Assembly: GCF_014288055.1 (NCBI RefSeq) | Contig: NZ_JACOPK010000001.1 | Span: 186,001-250,000, forward strand | Reading direction: 5' to 3' | DNA from: Agathobaculum hominis | GTDB taxonomy: Bacteria > Bacillota > Clostridia > Oscillospirales > Butyricicoccaceae | DNA: 64,000 nt | In this document: positions 16,431-25,104 of the stretch, piece after piece | Position numbering within the stretch: position 1 is the stretch's first letter | Layout: each line of letters starts with the position of its first letter | Notes under the pieces: generated by a model | The model's database searches: none | What the model was told of the DNA's origin: nothing | The model's input: only the letters and a program-made list of their open reading frames with translations | Position numbers and translations under genes: made by a program

Positions 16431-17195
16431 ATGTACGAAATATCGCTGCCACACGGCACAATGACCCACTTTCCTGCCGCCGGGGTAAAAAAGAACGCGC
16501 TTATCCTCTGCCCGGGCGGCGGCTATGAGCACTGCTCCATCCGCGAGGGTGCTCCGGTGGGCCGCGCCTTCGCCCGCCGCGGTATCGAGACTTTTGTGCT
16601 GCGGTATGACTGTGCTCCGGCGCCGCTCGGTACCCGTCCGCTCGCCGCGCTGTCGGCGGCGGTGCAGTGGGTGCGCACGCACGCGGAGCAGTACGGCATT
16701 TCGCCGCAGCGTATCGCGGTCGGCGGATTTTCCGCCGGGGCGCATCTTGCAGGCCTTCATGCGGCGGTGTGGAACCGCGCGTCATGGTATCCGCAGGGAA
16801 CGGATCTCGCACTCCATCAGCCGAATGCCGCCGTGCTGTGTTATCCGGTCGTGTCCGCCGGCGAGTACGCCCATCGCGGCAGCTTTAAACAGCTAGCAGG
16901 AGACGATATGGAAAAACAGCAGGCGTTCTCGCTCGAAAATCTGGTGTCTCCCGATATGCCACGCACCTTCCTCTGGCATACGCTGACGGATGAGACTGTG
17001 CCGGTCGAGAATTCGCTGTTGCTCGAGAAATCGCTCCGCAGGGCGGGCGTTTCGCACGAGATGCACCTGTTTCCGCACGGCGTGCACGGTCTCGCGCTTG
17101 CGGATATGGAGACGTCGGACATCGAAAAGGGCCGCCTGCCCGACCGCCATATCGCCCGGTGGCAGGCGCTCTGCGCGGAATGGCTGAAGGAATAA
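16431..17195 (+). CDS. alpha/beta-hydrolase, acetyl-esterase type
   Basis: A 254-residue alpha/beta-hydrolase. It shows the oxyanion-hole motif CPGGGYEHCS near residue 25 and the nucleophile elbow GFSAGAHLA near residue 100. The late Asp (DETVP) and His (FPHGVHGL) complete a Ser-Asp-His triad. The layout matches small bacterial esterases that deacetylate sugars or xylan fragments (BD-FAE / xylan esterase-like). There is no signal peptide, so it is probably cytoplasmic. It is co-transcribed with the LacI-type regulator, consistent with carbohydrate ester use. Confidence 0.85.
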   Translation: MYEISLPHGTMTHFPAAGVKKNALILCPGGGYEHCSIREGAPVGRAFARRGIETFVLRYDCAPAPLGTRPLAALSAAVQWVRTHAEQYGISPQRIAVGGFSAGAHLAGLHAAVWNRASWYPQGTDLALHQPNAAVLCYPVVSAGEYAHRGSFKQLAGDDMEKQQAFSLENLVSPDMPRTFLWHTLTDETVPVENSLLLEKSLRRAGVSHEMHLFPHGVHGLALADMETSDIEKGRLPDRHIARWQALCAEWLKE

Positions 17196-17210
17196 AAAGG
17201 AGAAAATTTT

Positions 17211-17552
17211 ATGTCATTCAACACAGCAAACATGATCGTTTTTGTCCTCATGGTACTGCTGCCGCTCGCGGCAGTGCTTGCACTTGAGGTGTTTTTGTCG
17301 CGCCGTCCGAGCTGGTGGCCGGGGCTTGTGCTGCCGTGCTCGGTGACGCTCGGCGCATTCAACATGATCCGTCTGATGGCGCTCAATTTCCTTCTCGCGC
17401 AGCCGACGCTCGGCGGCGGCATCCTGCATGCCGGGCTGTTCATTCTGGCGTGCCTCGTACCGAGCGCAGCGCTGTTCACGATCTATTTTCTAAACCGGAA
17501 AAAGGTGCAGCAGAAGTGCGCAGAAACCGAAAACAGCAAGCCCAAAAGGTAA
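17211..17552 (+). CDS. small three-helix membrane protein
   Basis: The 113-residue product has three hydrophobic segments (about 8-28, 36-55, 70-95) and a basic Lys/Arg-rich C-terminus. A GGAGAAAA ribosome site precedes the ATG, 15 bases after the esterase stop. I do not recognise a family. It probably belongs to the regulator-esterase transcription unit and sits in the cytoplasmic membrane. Confidence 0.65.
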   Translation: MSFNTANMIVFVLMVLLPLAAVLALEVFLSRRPSWWPGLVLPCSVTLGAFNMIRLMALNFLLAQPTLGGGILHAGLFILACLVPSAALFTIYFLNRKKVQQKCAETENSKPKR

Positions 17553-17555
17553 AAG

Positions 17556-17600
17556 AAATCCCACTCGCGGTGCAGTTCAGAAACACCGGAGTGGGATTTT
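17556..17600. terminator. shared (bidirectional) terminator
   Basis: AAATCCCACTC and GAGTGGGATTT form an 11-bp stem with T runs on both strands, between convergent genes. Confidence 0.75.
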
Positions 17601-18119
17601 TCATGCGAAAACTCTGTGATACGCGAGGGCGATATAGTCGCCTGCGGCAAGCGTCACTTCCTTCGAGGCGACAGCCTTGTCTGCGAGCGTAACGATCCAC
17701 GCAATGCGCGAGCGCGGAATGGGCGCGAGGGGGAACATATGCCGCGCGATGGCGTCGCATTCGCGGTCGGACAGGCCGAAAACGCGCTTCGCCCGTGCAG
17801 CGGCAATGTGGCCGTGGATGAAGCCGTGCATGTGCGTCAGCCGTCTGAAGCCGGAATAATGGCGCACAAAGCGGCGAAAACGCTCGCTGTGCCAGTCATA
17901 GCCGAAGAAATCGTGCAGCAGCGCCGCGCGGACGACCGACGCGGTCTCTTCCTCGGAAAGATGGAGCGCGCACGCAATGCGGTAAGCGGCGCGCGTTACG
18001 GCAAGCGAGTGGTCGTAGACCGTGTTCGCAGGTCCGTGGTGCTCAAAGGAGCGCAGCTTCTGAAAGCGCGGATCGTTCAGGATCGCGCCTGCGTATCGTT
18101 CGATCTCATTCTGACCCAT
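17601..18119 (-). CDS. HD-domain phosphohydrolase
   Basis: A 172-residue HD-superfamily protein with metal-ligand pattern H...HD (DHSLAVTRAAYRI; ALLHDFFGYD) and later HMHGF and HMF histidines. The family hydrolyses phosphate esters of nucleotides; the substrate is unknown. The ATG at 18119 follows AGGAGG by 8 bases; a GTG three codons upstream overlaps the ribosome site and is unlikely. It is the most distal gene of a minus-strand series of small genes. Confidence 0.8.
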   Translation of the reverse strand: MGQNEIERYAGAILNDPRFQKLRSFEHHGPANTVYDHSLAVTRAAYRIACALHLSEEETASVVRAALLHDFFGYDWHSERFRRFVRHYSGFRRLTHMHGFIHGHIAAARAKRVFGLSDRECDAIARHMFPLAPIPRSRIAWIVTLADKAVASKEVTLAAGDYIALAYHRVFA

Positions 18120-18231
18120 CGGAAACACCTCCTGAAAAACGGGAACACGGGTCCTTTTCTGACTTTATTATATGCGCGAAACGCTGAAAAATCAAGAGGA
18201 AGAATTTGAAGAAATTGTGAAGAATTCACAG

Positions 18232-18471
18232 TTATTCCGCAGGCGTGTCCGAACTGCGGCGTTCCGCCTCGAGCACCTCGATACGCTCTTCGAGCAGGTC
18301 GATGCGCTCTGACTGGCGGAGCAGAAGCGTGACAGGGACGGAGATGACGAGCGAGAAGAACACAATGACAGGCCAGAGTTTTGTAGCAAGCTCAAACACC
18401 ACCCATCCGCCGCATAACGACGCGCCGAAGCACGCGGCAAGCGTCAAGGCGAAAACCATAAGAAATCTCAT
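18232..18471 (-). CDS. small membrane protein with C-terminal coiled coil
   Basis: The 79-residue protein has two hydrophobic segments (about 3-25 and 32-50), then a charged helix (SERIDLLEERIEVLEAER) with heptad spacing. GGAGT lies 7 bases before the ATG. No family was recognised. The layout resembles small coiled-coil membrane scaffolds. An AT-rich gap of about 110 bases separates it from the HD gene. Confidence 0.6.
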   Translation of the reverse strand: MRFLMVFALTLAACFGASLCGGWVVFELATKLWPVIVFFSLVISVPVTLLLRQSERIDLLEERIEVLEAERRSSDTPAE

Positions 18472-18544
18472 AGAACATACTCCTTTCAGCAGCTAAAAGC
18501 GCTGCAATCCAAAGCTGAAATGAGGCGCCCCCCTGTCCTGAGGC

Positions 18545-19084
18545 TCATCGGACAATTCGGACTTCGGCCGGCTGACCGTCTGCGCCGTAAAACGTCACGC
18601 TGCCGCTGCTCCGCGGCAGGACGAGCGCGAACGGCTGCGTGCTGTCGAGCTCGATGGTGCGCGTTTCGATTCCGCTGTCAATGACCGCGCGGTCAATTTT
18701 CTCCGCGTTCATCGAAATATACGCGGTCTCGGGACGGTCGTTCACCGTAAAGGCCGCGACAAAATCCGAAATCTCAAACAGGCTGCCGCCCATGGTGAAG
18801 AACCAGCCGGTAGTGAAAAAGCGGTGTGTATCGCGGTCGATATAGAGCGCAAAAACGTAGTCGCTGTGGTTGGGAGCGTATGCGATCCCGGCGGCGGTCG
18901 TGTCACCGGCGCTGGTCTGCACCGTCCAGTCATCCGGAATGTCCTGACTTTCGCGCATGGCCTGCTCAAGCTGGTCGGTCGGGATGCCGATGTCGCGATT
19001 GGCGTAGAGCACGCCGACCGTGACGCCGCACACGAGGAGCAGCACGAGCGCGATGCGCAGCAGAATACGAAGCTTGTCTTTCAT
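18545..19084 (-). CDS. membrane-anchored hypothetical protein
   Basis: A 179-residue protein with one N-terminal membrane segment (about 8-28) and an extracytoplasmic domain of about 150 residues rich in beta-type sequence (SGSVTFYGADGQPAEVRIVR at the end). The start ATG at 19084 is preceded by GGGAGG; the frame continues upstream to 19165 without a ribosome site. No function was recognised. Confidence 0.6.
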   Translation of the reverse strand: MKDKLRILLRIALVLLLVCGVTVGVLYANRDIGIPTDQLEQAMRESQDIPDDWTVQTSAGDTTAAGIAYAPNHSDYVFALYIDRDTHRFFTTGWFFTMGGSLFEISDFVAAFTVNDRPETAYISMNAEKIDRAVIDSGIETRTIELDSTQPFALVLPRSSGSVTFYGADGQPAEVRIVR

Positions 19085-19190
19085 GGCTTCCGCCTCCCTT
19101 ACAGGTAAATTCTGTACTTTGATTATACCAAAAAACAGGCGGCAGGTAAAGAAAATCAGCCGCATTTCCGGAGAAACACGGCTGAAAAAG

Positions 19191-19646
19191 TCAGTCCAGC
19201 GGCGGCGTATCGAGGATCATCTGCCGGTACGGCAGACCCTCGAAGCCGAGCATGGTGTAGAGCGCAATGGCGCGCACGTTGCTCTCGGTCACTTCGAGGC
19301 GGTAACGCGCAGCGGTGTTGTATTTTTCGTGCACGGCGGCGATCATGCGGCTGCCGATGCCCTTGCCGCGCTGCTCGTCGTCCACCATCAGCTCATCGAG
19401 CCAGACGCACAGGCCGCCGGCCTCGTTCGACCAGGTGAGCGCGAGCAGGCAGTACGCGCAGGGTGTGCCGTCGTCGTCCTCAGCGATCAGACAGTCTGCG
19501 TAGGGCGTGCCGTGCATGAGCAGCTCAAATGTGCGCTCGGCGTTTTGCTGCGGGATTTCATGGTCGCAGGCCGAGGTGCGGTAGAAGGCGTGGCAGCGGT
19601 CGATGAAAAACTCGCGGTCAGCCTTTTCAATAGAGCGAATGCGCAT
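19191..19646 (-). CDS. GNAT-family N-acetyltransferase
   Basis: A 151-residue GNAT protein. The acetyl-CoA-binding motif A is visible as DDEQRGKGIGSRMIAAVHE near residue 90, and the following ALYTMLGFEG fits motif B. The substrate is unknown. It starts 12 bases after metY on the same strand, so the two are probably one operon. Confidence 0.85.
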   Translation of the reverse strand: MRIRSIEKADREFFIDRCHAFYRTSACDHEIPQQNAERTFELLMHGTPYADCLIAEDDDGTPCAYCLLALTWSNEAGGLCVWLDELMVDDEQRGKGIGSRMIAAVHEKYNTAARYRLEVTESNVRAIALYTMLGFEGLPYRQMILDTPPLD

Positions 19647-19658
19647 GGGAGGCTCCTC

Positions 19659-20924
19659 TCAGATCTGGTCGAGCGCCTGCTGAAGGTCTGCGATGATGTC
19701 CTCGACGTTCTCCAGACCGACCGAAATGCGGACCATGCCCGGCTCGATGCCTGCGGCAACAAGCTGCTCGTCGGTCAGCTGGCGATGGGTCTCGGAAGCC
19801 GGATGCAGCACGCAGGTGCGGATGTCGGCAACGTGAACCTCGTTGCACGCGAGCTTGAGGCTGTCCATGAACTTCATCGCCGGAGCGCGGCCGCCCTTGA
19901 TGTCGATGGACATGACGCCCGAGGTGCCGAGCGGCAGATACTTCTTCGCGCGCTCGAAGTGCTCGTTGCCCGGCAGGGCAGGGTAGCGCACCGAGGCGAT
20001 CTTGTCGCTGGCCTCAAGGAATTTTGCGACGGTCAGCGCGTTCTCGCAGTACTGGCGCATGCGGACCGGCAGGGTCTCGAGACCCAGATTGAGCAGGAAT
20101 GCGGAGTGTGCGGAGGGGTAGCAGCCGAAGTCGCGCATCAGCTGCATGCGGGCCTTGATGATGTAGGCCATCGCGCCGAATTCACGGGTGTAGACAACGC
20201 CGTGGTAGCTCTCGTCCGGCTCGGTGAAGTCCGGGAACTTGCCGGAGGCAGCCCAGTCGAATTTGCCGCCGTCGACGATAACGCCGCCGCCCTGTACCGC
20301 GTGGCCGTCCATGTATTTGGTGGTGGAGTGGATGACGATGTCTGCGCCCCACTCGAACGGGCGGCAGAGAACCGGCGTTGCGAACGTGTTGTCCACGATG
20401 AGCGGAACGTTGTTCCTGTGCGCGATATTCGCCCACTTTTCGATGTCGAATACGGTCAGAGCCGGGTTGGCGAGCGTTTCACCGAAAACAGCCTTGGTGT
20501 TCGGCTTGAACAGCTTCTGAATCTCCTCTTCATCCGCTTCCGCGTCTGCCCAGATGCACTCGATGCCGAGCTTTTTGAGGGTGACGCCGAACAGGTTGAT
20601 CGTGCCGCCGTAGATGGTGGAGACGGCGATGAAGCTGTCGCCTGCGGAGCAGAGGTTGAGGATGGAGAGCAGGGAAGCGGCCTGACCCGAGGTGGTCAGC
20701 ATGGCGCCGACACCGCCCTCGAGAGCGGCGATCTTCTTTTCCACGGCATCGCAGGTCGGGTTGGCGAAGCGGGAGTAGATGCACTCGGTCGGCATATCAA
20801 ACAGGGACGCGATCTTTTCGGTCGAGTCGAAGCGATAGGTGGTGGACAGAACGATGGGCATGACGCCTGGGCCGCCGTTTTCCGGCTTGTAGCCTTCATG
20901 CAGGCATTTTGTTTCGATTTGCAT
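19659..20924 (-). CDS. metY: O-acetylhomoserine sulfhydrylase / Cys-Met PLP enzyme
   Basis: A 421-residue member of the Cys/Met-metabolism PLP family. The PLP Lys lies in VIHSTTKYMDGH; the upstream YSRFANPT and the GQAAS phosphate-binding segments are intact. The length and motifs fit O-acetylhomoserine aminocarboxypropyltransferase (homocysteine from O-acetylhomoserine and sulfide), though a methionine-gamma-lyase-like activity cannot be excluded by sequence alone. It heads an operon with the GNAT gene. A second homologue lies at the right edge of the window. Confidence 0.85.
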   Translation of the reverse strand: MQIETKCLHEGYKPENGGPGVMPIVLSTTYRFDSTEKIASLFDMPTECIYSRFANPTCDAVEKKIAALEGGVGAMLTTSGQAASLLSILNLCSAGDSFIAVSTIYGGTINLFGVTLKKLGIECIWADAEADEEEIQKLFKPNTKAVFGETLANPALTVFDIEKWANIAHRNNVPLIVDNTFATPVLCRPFEWGADIVIHSTTKYMDGHAVQGGGVIVDGGKFDWAASGKFPDFTEPDESYHGVVYTREFGAMAYIIKARMQLMRDFGCYPSAHSAFLLNLGLETLPVRMRQYCENALTVAKFLEASDKIASVRYPALPGNEHFERAKKYLPLGTSGVMSIDIKGGRAPAMKFMDSLKLACNEVHVADIRTCVLHPASETHRQLTDEQLVAAGIEPGMVRISVGLENVEDIIADLQQALDQI

Positions 20925-20984
20925 AATAAACTACCTTTCTTATAGGATTTAAGGTATAATAATCTTCATTTATTGTAACACGGA

Positions 20985-21700
20985 GGGGGAGGGGGGTCAA
21001 GGGCGAAGAGCCCCTTCTATCTTTCCCCTCAGCAGAGGGTATGCCTTTCCGCCGATACAGCGGCTCGCCGCTGGAGGCGGCGTTACGCTCAGAGTGAGCG
21101 TGGGCATTGGCCGCCTTCGGCGGCCGGGGGATGCCGGGGTCTCCCGGCAGAGACAAAAGGGGCAGGGACACCAAGGTTTCCCTGCCCCTCTTGACTCCCC
21201 AACCTTTCCTTAGGACGCGACTCCCTTCGGTCGCGCGTCTAAACGGGGGTTACGGGGGCTCGGTTCCGGGCGTCGGTTCGCTTATAGGACGCTGTTATGC
21301 CCTGAATTTACTTTGCGCGATTTGCCGCGCATAACAGTGCGCGGCCAGACGGTGCAGGGCGCTTGATTTGCGCTGCGAAAAGCTCTGCTTCCATCAAGCG
21401 TATGCCCTTGGAGCAGCAAACGCCCCTGTGGGCCCCTCGCATTTAGACGCGCGACCGCAGGGAGTCGCGGCTTAAAGGAAGATGAGGGGGAGTTAAGAGG
21501 GGGATAAGAAACCATTTGGTGTCTTATCCCCCTTTTGCCCCCGCCGCCGGGCGGCGGCATTCTCGCCGGTGAACACCGGCTCTCCCGGCCGCCGAAGGCG
21601 GCCAATGACCACGCCCTCCGAGGGCGTAAAGTCGCCTCCAGCGGCGCACCGCTGTACCGGCGGAAGGTATACCGTCTGCTGGCGGTCAAAAAGGGGACGG
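20985..21700. repeat. dispersed repeat, head-to-head pair (copies A and B)
   Basis: About 700 bases with no credible gene. Two inverted copies of a repeat flank a central segment. Each has a hairpin with a conserved loop: copy A (minus-oriented) at 21158-21189 with stem AGGGGCAGGGA, copy B (plus-oriented) at 21499-21532 with stem GGGGGATAAGA and loop AACCATTTGGTG. Outside the hairpins are GCCGCC/GGCGGC palindromes and the motif ccgctgtaccggcggaa. The centre and right half (about 21290-21540) are almost identical to 59195-59450. Confidence 0.8.
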
Positions 21701-21775
21701 CAAAAACTCCGAATTGACACTTGCTGAAAAGGGTGAGCTATTTTATAATAAGATAAACACATGGGAGGATTTTTT

Positions 21776-21988
21776 ATGACTGACGAAAAGATCGCGCGTA
21801 TCAACGCGCTTGCAAAAAAATCAAAGACGGAAGGCCTTACCGAGGCGGAAAAGCAGGAGCAGCAGGCGCTTCGCGCGGAATATATCGCGGATTTCCGCAA
21901 AAGCCTCAAGAGCCAGCTCGACAACACGGTAGTCATCAGTCCGGATGGCACCTCCTACAGGCTCCGTCAGGACAAGGGTGACAAATGA
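21776..21988 (+). CDS. DUF896 family small protein
   Basis: A 70-residue DUF896 (UPF0291/YnzC-like) protein: short, highly charged and helical, with the usual pattern KIARINALAKKSKTEGLTEAE and EYIADFRKSLKSQLDN. The function is not known; in Bacillus the family includes LexA-controlled and development-associated small proteins. The ATG at 21776 follows GGGAGGA. The stop overlaps the start of cca (ATGA), so the two are coupled. Confidence 0.88.
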   Translation: MTDEKIARINALAKKSKTEGLTEAEKQEQQALRAEYIADFRKSLKSQLDNTVVISPDGTSYRLRQDKGDK

Positions 21989-23331
21989 TGCATCTGCCGG
22001 GGTATGCGGCGCGCGCGGTCGAGCGTCTGGAACAGGCCGGGTTTGAGACCTGGGCGGTCGGCGGCTGTGTGCGCGACAGCCTGCGCGGCATCCGGCCGCA
22101 CGACTGGGACTTGTGTACGGCGGCAGCGCCGGAGGAGATGCTGCGCGTTTTCGAGGGAGAACAGGTCATCGAGACCGGTCTCAAACACGGCACACTGACC
22201 GTGATACTGGACGGCAGTCCGCTCGAGATCACGACCTACCGCACGGACGGCGGCTATTCGGACGGCCGTCACCCGGACGGCGTGCGCTTTGTGCGCAGCA
22301 TCCGTGAGGACCTCGCGCGGCGCGATTTCACGGTCGGCGCGATGGCGTGGCATCCCGAACGCGGGCTTTTTGACCCGTTCGAAGGTCGGAATGACCTGAA
22401 AAACCGCATTCTGCGCGCGGTCGGCGATCCGGATACGCGCTTTACCGAGGATGCGCTGCGTATTCTGCGCGGCGTGCGCTTTGCGTCCGAGCTTGGCTTT
22501 GCGATCGAGGGGAACACCGCTGCGGCGATGCGGCGGCAGCTCGGCCGTCTTTCCTGCGTTGCAGCAGAGCGCGTGCGCGAGGAGCTGACGCGGCTTCTGT
22601 GCGGTCGATGGGCGCAGCGCACGCTGCTGAAATATAACGACATCATCGGTGCGGCGCTGCCCGAGCTCGTGCCGATGTTCAGCTGCACACAGGATAATCC
22701 GCATCACTGCTACGACGTCTGGGGGCATACCGTTCGTGCGGTCGGGCAGGTTCCGTCTGAGCCCTGTCTGCGGTGGGCGATGCTGCTGCACGACAGCGGA
22801 AAACCGGCCTGCAAGACCGTGGATGAGCAGGGAATCGGTCACTTTCGCGGCCACCCGAAGCACAGCCGTGCGCTTGCGGGCACGCTGCTGCCGCGCCTGC
22901 GGTTCTCGAAGGAGGACACCGAGCGCATTCTGCTGCTCGTCGAGCAGCATGACCGCCCGCTCGGGGACAGTGAAAAGCTCGTCCGCCGCAGTCTTGCACG
23001 CCTGGGAGAGGCACGGTTCCGCGACCTGCTCATGATCAAAAAGGGTGATGCGGTCGGTCAGAACACGCAGCCGTGGGACGTCGGCACGCTGTGCGCGACA
23101 GAGAGAATGCTGAACGAGGTGCTGCGGCAGAACGCCTGTCTGTCTCTGCGGCAGCTCGCGGTGAACGGGCACGATATGCAGGCGCTCGGCCTCGGCGGCG
23201 CGGCCATCGGGGAGATGCTGCGGTATCTTCTGGACGCGGTGCTTGACGACGAGAGCCGAAACCGGCGGGAGATCCTGCTGCGGCTCGCCCGGACAAAAAT
23301 GGAGGAAAACTATGGACAACACAGAGAATAA
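21985..23331 (+). CDS. cca: CCA tRNA nucleotidyltransferase
   Basis: A 448-residue class II CCA-adding enzyme, which builds or repairs the tRNA 3' CCA end. The head domain has the nucleotidyltransferase motif GGCVRD near residue 25 and the catalytic carboxylates DWDLCTAA near 42. The RRDFTVGAMAW and EDALRILRGVRFASEL segments are family hallmarks. A C-terminal HD domain (LLHDSGKP) is present. It overlaps DUF896 upstream by 4 bases and the HD-hydrolase downstream by 20 bases, so all are probably co-translated. Confidence 0.95.
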   Translation: MMHLPGYAARAVERLEQAGFETWAVGGCVRDSLRGIRPHDWDLCTAAAPEEMLRVFEGEQVIETGLKHGTLTVILDGSPLEITTYRTDGGYSDGRHPDGVRFVRSIREDLARRDFTVGAMAWHPERGLFDPFEGRNDLKNRILRAVGDPDTRFTEDALRILRGVRFASELGFAIEGNTAAAMRRQLGRLSCVAAERVREELTRLLCGRWAQRTLLKYNDIIGAALPELVPMFSCTQDNPHHCYDVWGHTVRAVGQVPSEPCLRWAMLLHDSGKPACKTVDEQGIGHFRGHPKHSRALAGTLLPRLRFSKEDTERILLLVEQHDRPLGDSEKLVRRSLARLGEARFRDLLMIKKGDAVGQNTQPWDVGTLCATERMLNEVLRQNACLSLRQLAVNGHDMQALGLGGAAIGEMLRYLLDAVLDDESRNRREILLRLARTKMEENYGQHRE

Positions 23332-23890
23332 GGAGCTGTTCCTCTCGACCTTTCGCAAGAATGTGCAGCGTCCCGGCGCGGAAAAGCTGCTTGCATGGAT
23401 GGAGACGACCGACTTTTTCACTGCGCCCGCCTCGACGCGCTTTCATGCGGCATATGAGGGCGGACTGCTCGATCATTCGATGAACGTCTACAATGTGCTC
23501 ATTTCCAAGCACTTCGATCCGGCGTCCGATGACATCGAGAGCTTTACGATCGTGTCGCTGCTGCACGATCTGTGCAAGGCCGGATTTTACAAGACCGAGC
23601 TGCGGAACCGCAAAAATGACCGCGGCGAATGGGAAAAGGTGCCGGTATACACGGTCGACGATCAGTTTCCCTACGGTCACGGCGAGAAAAGCGTGTATCT
23701 GATCGAGCGCTTCATGCGCCTGCGTACCGAGGAGGCCATGGCCATCCGGTGGCACATGGGCGGCTTTGACGAGTCGGTCAAGGGCGGCAGCTTCGCCCTT
23801 GCGCACGCCTTCGAGAAGTATCCGCTCGCAGTAAAGCTGCATCTTTCCGATCTGGAAGCAACTTATCTGCACGAAAACAGGAGTGAATGA
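23312..23890 (+). CDS. HD-domain hydrolase
   Basis: A 192-residue HD-superfamily protein with metal-binding residues in GLLDHSMNVYNV and LLHDLCKAGFY and a later His/Asp (LHLSDLEATY). A related form occurs widely in Firmicutes and phages as a hydrolase of unknown substrate. The ATG at 23312 follows GGAGGAAA and overlaps the end of cca; earlier in-frame starts lie inside cca without ribosome sites. Confidence 0.82.
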   Translation: MDNTENKELFLSTFRKNVQRPGAEKLLAWMETTDFFTAPASTRFHAAYEGGLLDHSMNVYNVLISKHFDPASDDIESFTIVSLLHDLCKAGFYKTELRNRKNDRGEWEKVPVYTVDDQFPYGHGEKSVYLIERFMRLRTEEAMAIRWHMGGFDESVKGGSFALAHAFEKYPLAVKLHLSDLEATYLHENRSE

Positions 23891-23892
23891 GC

Positions 23893-24297
23893 ATGAAAAC
23901 CCAGACCTTTACCCTGAAAACCGAACGGCAGGGCTATTATGACATCACGCGGACCGTGCGCGAGGCTGTGCGCGAGTCGGGCATTCAGAGCGGCATTGCG
24001 ATCGTTTTCTGCCCGCACACGACCGGCGCGATCACGATCAACGAGAACGCCGACCCGGACGTGAAGCATGACCTGACGCTCGGCCTTGACGCGGCGTTCC
24101 CTGACCGCGCGGCGTTCCGGCACGCCGAGGGGAACTCGGATGCGCATTTGAAATGCTCGACCGTCGGCGCGAGCGAGACCATTCTCATCGAGGACGGGAA
24201 GATGCTGCTCGGTATCTGGCAGGGCGTCTACTTCTGTGAGTTCGACGGCCCGCGCACGCGCAAATATTTTGTGAAAATTATGGAGGACAGGGGATAA
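23893..24297 (+). CDS. YjbQ/UPF0047 family protein
   Basis: A UPF0047/YjbQ-family protein of 134 residues. The family signature is clear: FCPHTTGAITINENADPDV, then HLKCSTVGAS and LGIWQGVYFCEFDGPR. Some members have thiamine-phosphate synthase activity in vitro; the true role is uncertain. AGGAG lies 9 bases before the ATG at 23893; an ATG at 23887 would be too close. It is the last gene of the DUF896-cca-HD unit. Confidence 0.9.
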   Translation: MKTQTFTLKTERQGYYDITRTVREAVRESGIQSGIAIVFCPHTTGAITINENADPDVKHDLTLGLDAAFPDRAAFRHAEGNSDAHLKCSTVGASETILIEDGKMLLGIWQGVYFCEFDGPRTRKYFVKIMEDRG

Positions 24298-24300
24298 CGG

Positions 24301-24329
24301 TTGCATTTATCCCGTCTGTTTGCTATGAT
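24301..24329 (+). promoter_or_regulatory. promoter of the nitroreductase gene
   Basis: TTGCAT and TATGAT with a 17-base spacer, starting just after the yjbQ stop. Confidence 0.6.
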
Positions 24330-24431
24330 AAAGAAAAACAAAGACAATACCGCACGGCTGAGCAGGAGCGTTCTGAGCAGGACGCTGATGCCCGGCCTGT
24401 GTGATGCTGCCTGAAACAAGGAGAAAATGTC

Positions 24432-24977
24432 ATGGAAGCACTGGAATGTATCAAAACGCGCCGCAGTGTGCGTAAATTCACCGAAGAAGCAGTAAGCCGC
24501 GAGCAGATGGCGGAGGTCGTTGCCGCCGCAGCCTATGCGCCGAGCTGGAAGAACACGCAGACCGCGCGCTATAATTTCGTCACGGACAAGGAGAAGATCG
24601 CGCGTCTCGCGTCCGACTGCATGATGGATTTTGCGTACAACCAGAAGACCGCCTCGCACGCACCGGCGCTCGTTATCCTGACGACGATCACCGGCCGCTC
24701 CGGCTTTGAGCGCGACGGCAGCTTCTCGACCTCCAAGGGCACGCACTGGCAGTCGTTCGACGCCGGCATTGCCGCTGAGGCGTTCTGCCTTGCGGCGCAC
24801 GCACATGGTCTCGGCACGGTCATTATGGGCGTTTTCGAGGAGAGCGAGGTTCGCAAGGTGATCGAGCTTCCGGAGGGAGAAGAGGTCGCTGCGATCATCG
24901 CCATCGGCCATCCGGCAGAGCAGCCGCAGGCTCCCGCACGCAAGGACGCCGATACCCTGCTGCGCGTGATCGACTAA
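24432..24977 (+). CDS. nitroreductase-family flavoprotein
   Basis: A 181-residue nitroreductase-family (FMN) oxidoreductase. The N-terminus has the family phosphate-binding motif IKTRRSVRKFTEEAV, and the C-terminus has the GHPAEQP segment. It should bind FMN and reduce nitro, quinone or flavin substrates with NAD(P)H; the natural substrate is unknown. It is a single-gene unit with its own promoter and terminator. A related protein is encoded at 61455. Confidence 0.88.
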   Translation: MEALECIKTRRSVRKFTEEAVSREQMAEVVAAAAYAPSWKNTQTARYNFVTDKEKIARLASDCMMDFAYNQKTASHAPALVILTTITGRSGFERDGSFSTSKGTHWQSFDAGIAAEAFCLAAHAHGLGTVIMGVFEESEVRKVIELPEGEEVAAIIAIGHPAEQPQAPARKDADTLLRVID

Positions 24978-24994
24978 CAATTACATCCCAAAGG

Positions 24995-25027
24995 AGAGCA
25001 CGGATTATCATCCGTGCTCTTTTTTTC
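24995..25027 (+). terminator. nitroreductase terminator
   Basis: AGAGCACGGAT and ATCCGTGCTCT form an 11-bp stem around a short loop, followed by seven T. Confidence 0.9.
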
Positions 25028-25104
25028 GCGCCCAAGACCTTCTTGCATCATGCCTGATCATCGCACCATCTCCATGACTAGCTCAACTTCGATCAAGAGA
25101 AAAC

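Noticed and set aside
19020..20945. Plus-strand frame of about 640 codons opposite metY and GNAT
   Set aside because: Antisense shadow of well-conserved minus-strand genes; no domain seen.
20985..21700. CRISPR array in the repeat region
   Set aside because: There are no regularly spaced short identical repeats with unique spacers; the copies are long, inverted and few.
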